Notes under the pieces: generated by a model
Told to the model about the DNA's origin: nothing
The model's input: only the letters and a program-made list of their open reading frames with translations
The model's database searches: none
From: Cymbidium sinense
Taxonomy: Eukaryota; Streptophyta; Magnoliopsida; Asparagales; Orchidaceae
DNA length: 64,000 nt
Reading direction: 5' to 3'
Assembly (NCBI GenBank): GCA_021442155.1
Contig: JAKCPB010001440.1
Span: 1 to 64,000 of the forward strand
Part shown: positions 62,830 to 64,000 of the stretch, in pieces
Position numbering within the stretch: the first letter of the stretch is position 1
Layout of the letters: each line of letters opens with the position of its first letter
Made by a program: the position numbers and the translations under genes

Positions 62830-64000
62830 CTAAACTAAACCTTAAACCCTAAACCCTAAACCCAAAACCCTAAACTAAAACCTAAACCATAAACCCTAAA
62901 CCCTAAACCCTAAACCCTAAACCATAAAACCCAAAACCCTAAACCATAAAACCTAAACCTAAATAAAATAAAATAAAATAAAAACATAAAGTAAAACCTA
63001 AATCTTAAACCCTAAACTAACCTTAAGCCCTAATCCCTAAACTCAAAAATAATAAACCCTAAACCCTAAACACTAAACCCTAAACCCTAAAACCCTAAAC
63101 CATATACCCTAAATCCTAAATCCTAAAACCTACAACCCTAAACCCTAAACACTAAACCCTAAAAGGCTAAAAACCAAAACCTAAACTAAATAAAACCTAA
63201 AAATAAAACCTAAATAAAATAGAAACCTATACTAAAACTTAAACCTAAACCTAAACCTTAAAATAAAATAAAAAATAAAAAACAAACCAAAATAAAATAG
63301 ATAAAAACCTAACCTAAACTATAACATTAAAATAAACCTAAAAATAAAAAACCTAAATAAAATAAAAACTAAACCTACAATAAAAATAAAATAAAACTAA
63401 TAATAAATAAAACCTAAACCTAAAAAATAAAAAAATAAAACATAGACCTAAAAATTTAATAAAATAAAACCAAACTAAAAAATAAACATAAACTTAATCC
63501 TAAACCTAAAAAATAAACTAAAATAACCTAAATTAAAATAAAAAACTAAATATAAATAGAATAAACTTAATAAAAATAAAAATAAAAATAACCTAACTAA
63601 AAAATTAAACTAAATAAAACTAAACTTACAAGTTTACTTAATTTTTTTTTAAAAGAAAATTCATTGAACCTTAAACACTAAAAACCCTAAACCATAAATC
63701 CTAAACCCTAAACCCCTACAACCATAAACCCTAAACCAACAACCTACAACCCTAAGCCCTAAACGCTAAACCCTAAACTCTAAGCCTTAAACATACAACC
63801 ATCCCTAAACTCATTACATCCCTAAACCCTAAAAAACCCTAAACCTTAAACCCTAAAACCCTAAATCGTGAACCTTAAACCCTAAACCCTATACCATAAA
63901 CCAAAAAAAATCATAAACCCTAAACCCTAAACTAACCCTAAAAACCCTAAACCCTAAACACAAATTGCGAAAACCCTAAACCCTAAACCCAAAACTGTAA
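62830..64000 (+). repeat. Telomere-like satellite, segment 12
   Basis: CCCTAAA blocks 62830-62955 and 63000-63170 separated by a 45-base AT-rich stretch, AT-rich spacer 63170-63620, boundary motif 63632-63644, and a CCCTAAA block from 63660 to the window end. The satellite clearly continues beyond the window. No gene. Confidence 0.9.

Noticed and set aside
1..64000. A true chromosome end (telomere)
   Set aside because: Heptamer tracts are short and degenerate, with LINEs, retrocopies and AT-rich spacers throughout, and the same pattern reaches both window edges. It is interstitial or pericentric satellite.
1..64000. CRISPR array or other prokaryotic defence system
   Set aside because: Regular repeats are telomere words with no unique spacers; no cas-like genes. 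The LINE and DUF4283 content is eukaryotic.

Overview
The window is nuclear plant heterochromatin. Three things point to a plant: the basic word of the repeat is CCCTAAA (the complement of the Arabidopsis-type telomere repeat TTTAGGG), the L1 LINEs have a DUF4283-type ORF1 and a C-terminal RNase H remnant, and there are processed copies of a plant glycine-rich RNA-binding protein. The huge, decayed interstitial telomere-like array suggests a large repeat-rich genome; a gymnosperm would fit, but that is inference and I cannot name the species. I see no intact protein-coding gene, tRNA, rRNA or CRISPR array.

The matrix (about 60% of the window) is a degenerate higher-order satellite. A typical unit is: boundary motif (consensus gtttacttaattt) - CCCTAAA-rich block - conserved leader - optional glycine-rich-protein retrocopy - second CCCTAAA block - 0.5-0.9 kb AT-rich spacer built from the words taaa, taaaa, ctaaa and cctaaa - next boundary motif. 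I located about 33 boundary motifs. Unit length is roughly 0.65-1.5 kb without the retrocopy and 1.5-1.9 kb with it. The C-rich strand is always the + strand, with no inversion over 64 kb.

Embedded elements: eleven copies or remnants of one 5'-truncated, polyadenylated glycine-rich RNA-binding-protein retrocopy (at about 1.5, 3.3, 5.2, 13.0, 17.6, 39.5, 42.8, 45.8, 47.1, 54.3 and 62.8 kb), all + strand. They share the same 5' breakpoint, which suggests one insertion amplified with the satellite. There are four related L1 LINE copies, all + strand: 5965-12974, 18859-26192, 46394-47145 (3' end only) and 56024-60705 (3' end missing). One RTE-clade LINE lies on the - strand at 35438-38112, flanked by a 15-bp target-site duplication in the satellite spacer.

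Layout: 1-5.96 kb satellite with three retrocopies; 5.97-12.97 kb L1-A; 13.0-18.86 kb satellite with two retrocopies; 18.86-26.19 kb L1-B; 26.2-35.4 kb long satellite run without retrocopies; 35.4-38.1 kb RTE; 38.1-56.0 kb satellite with five retrocopies and the L1-C fragment; 56.0-60.7 kb L1-D; 60.7-64 kb satellite with a retrocopy scrap. Everything coding is dead. The interest lies in how a telomere-like satellite, a captured retrocopy and strand-biased LINE insertions built the locus.
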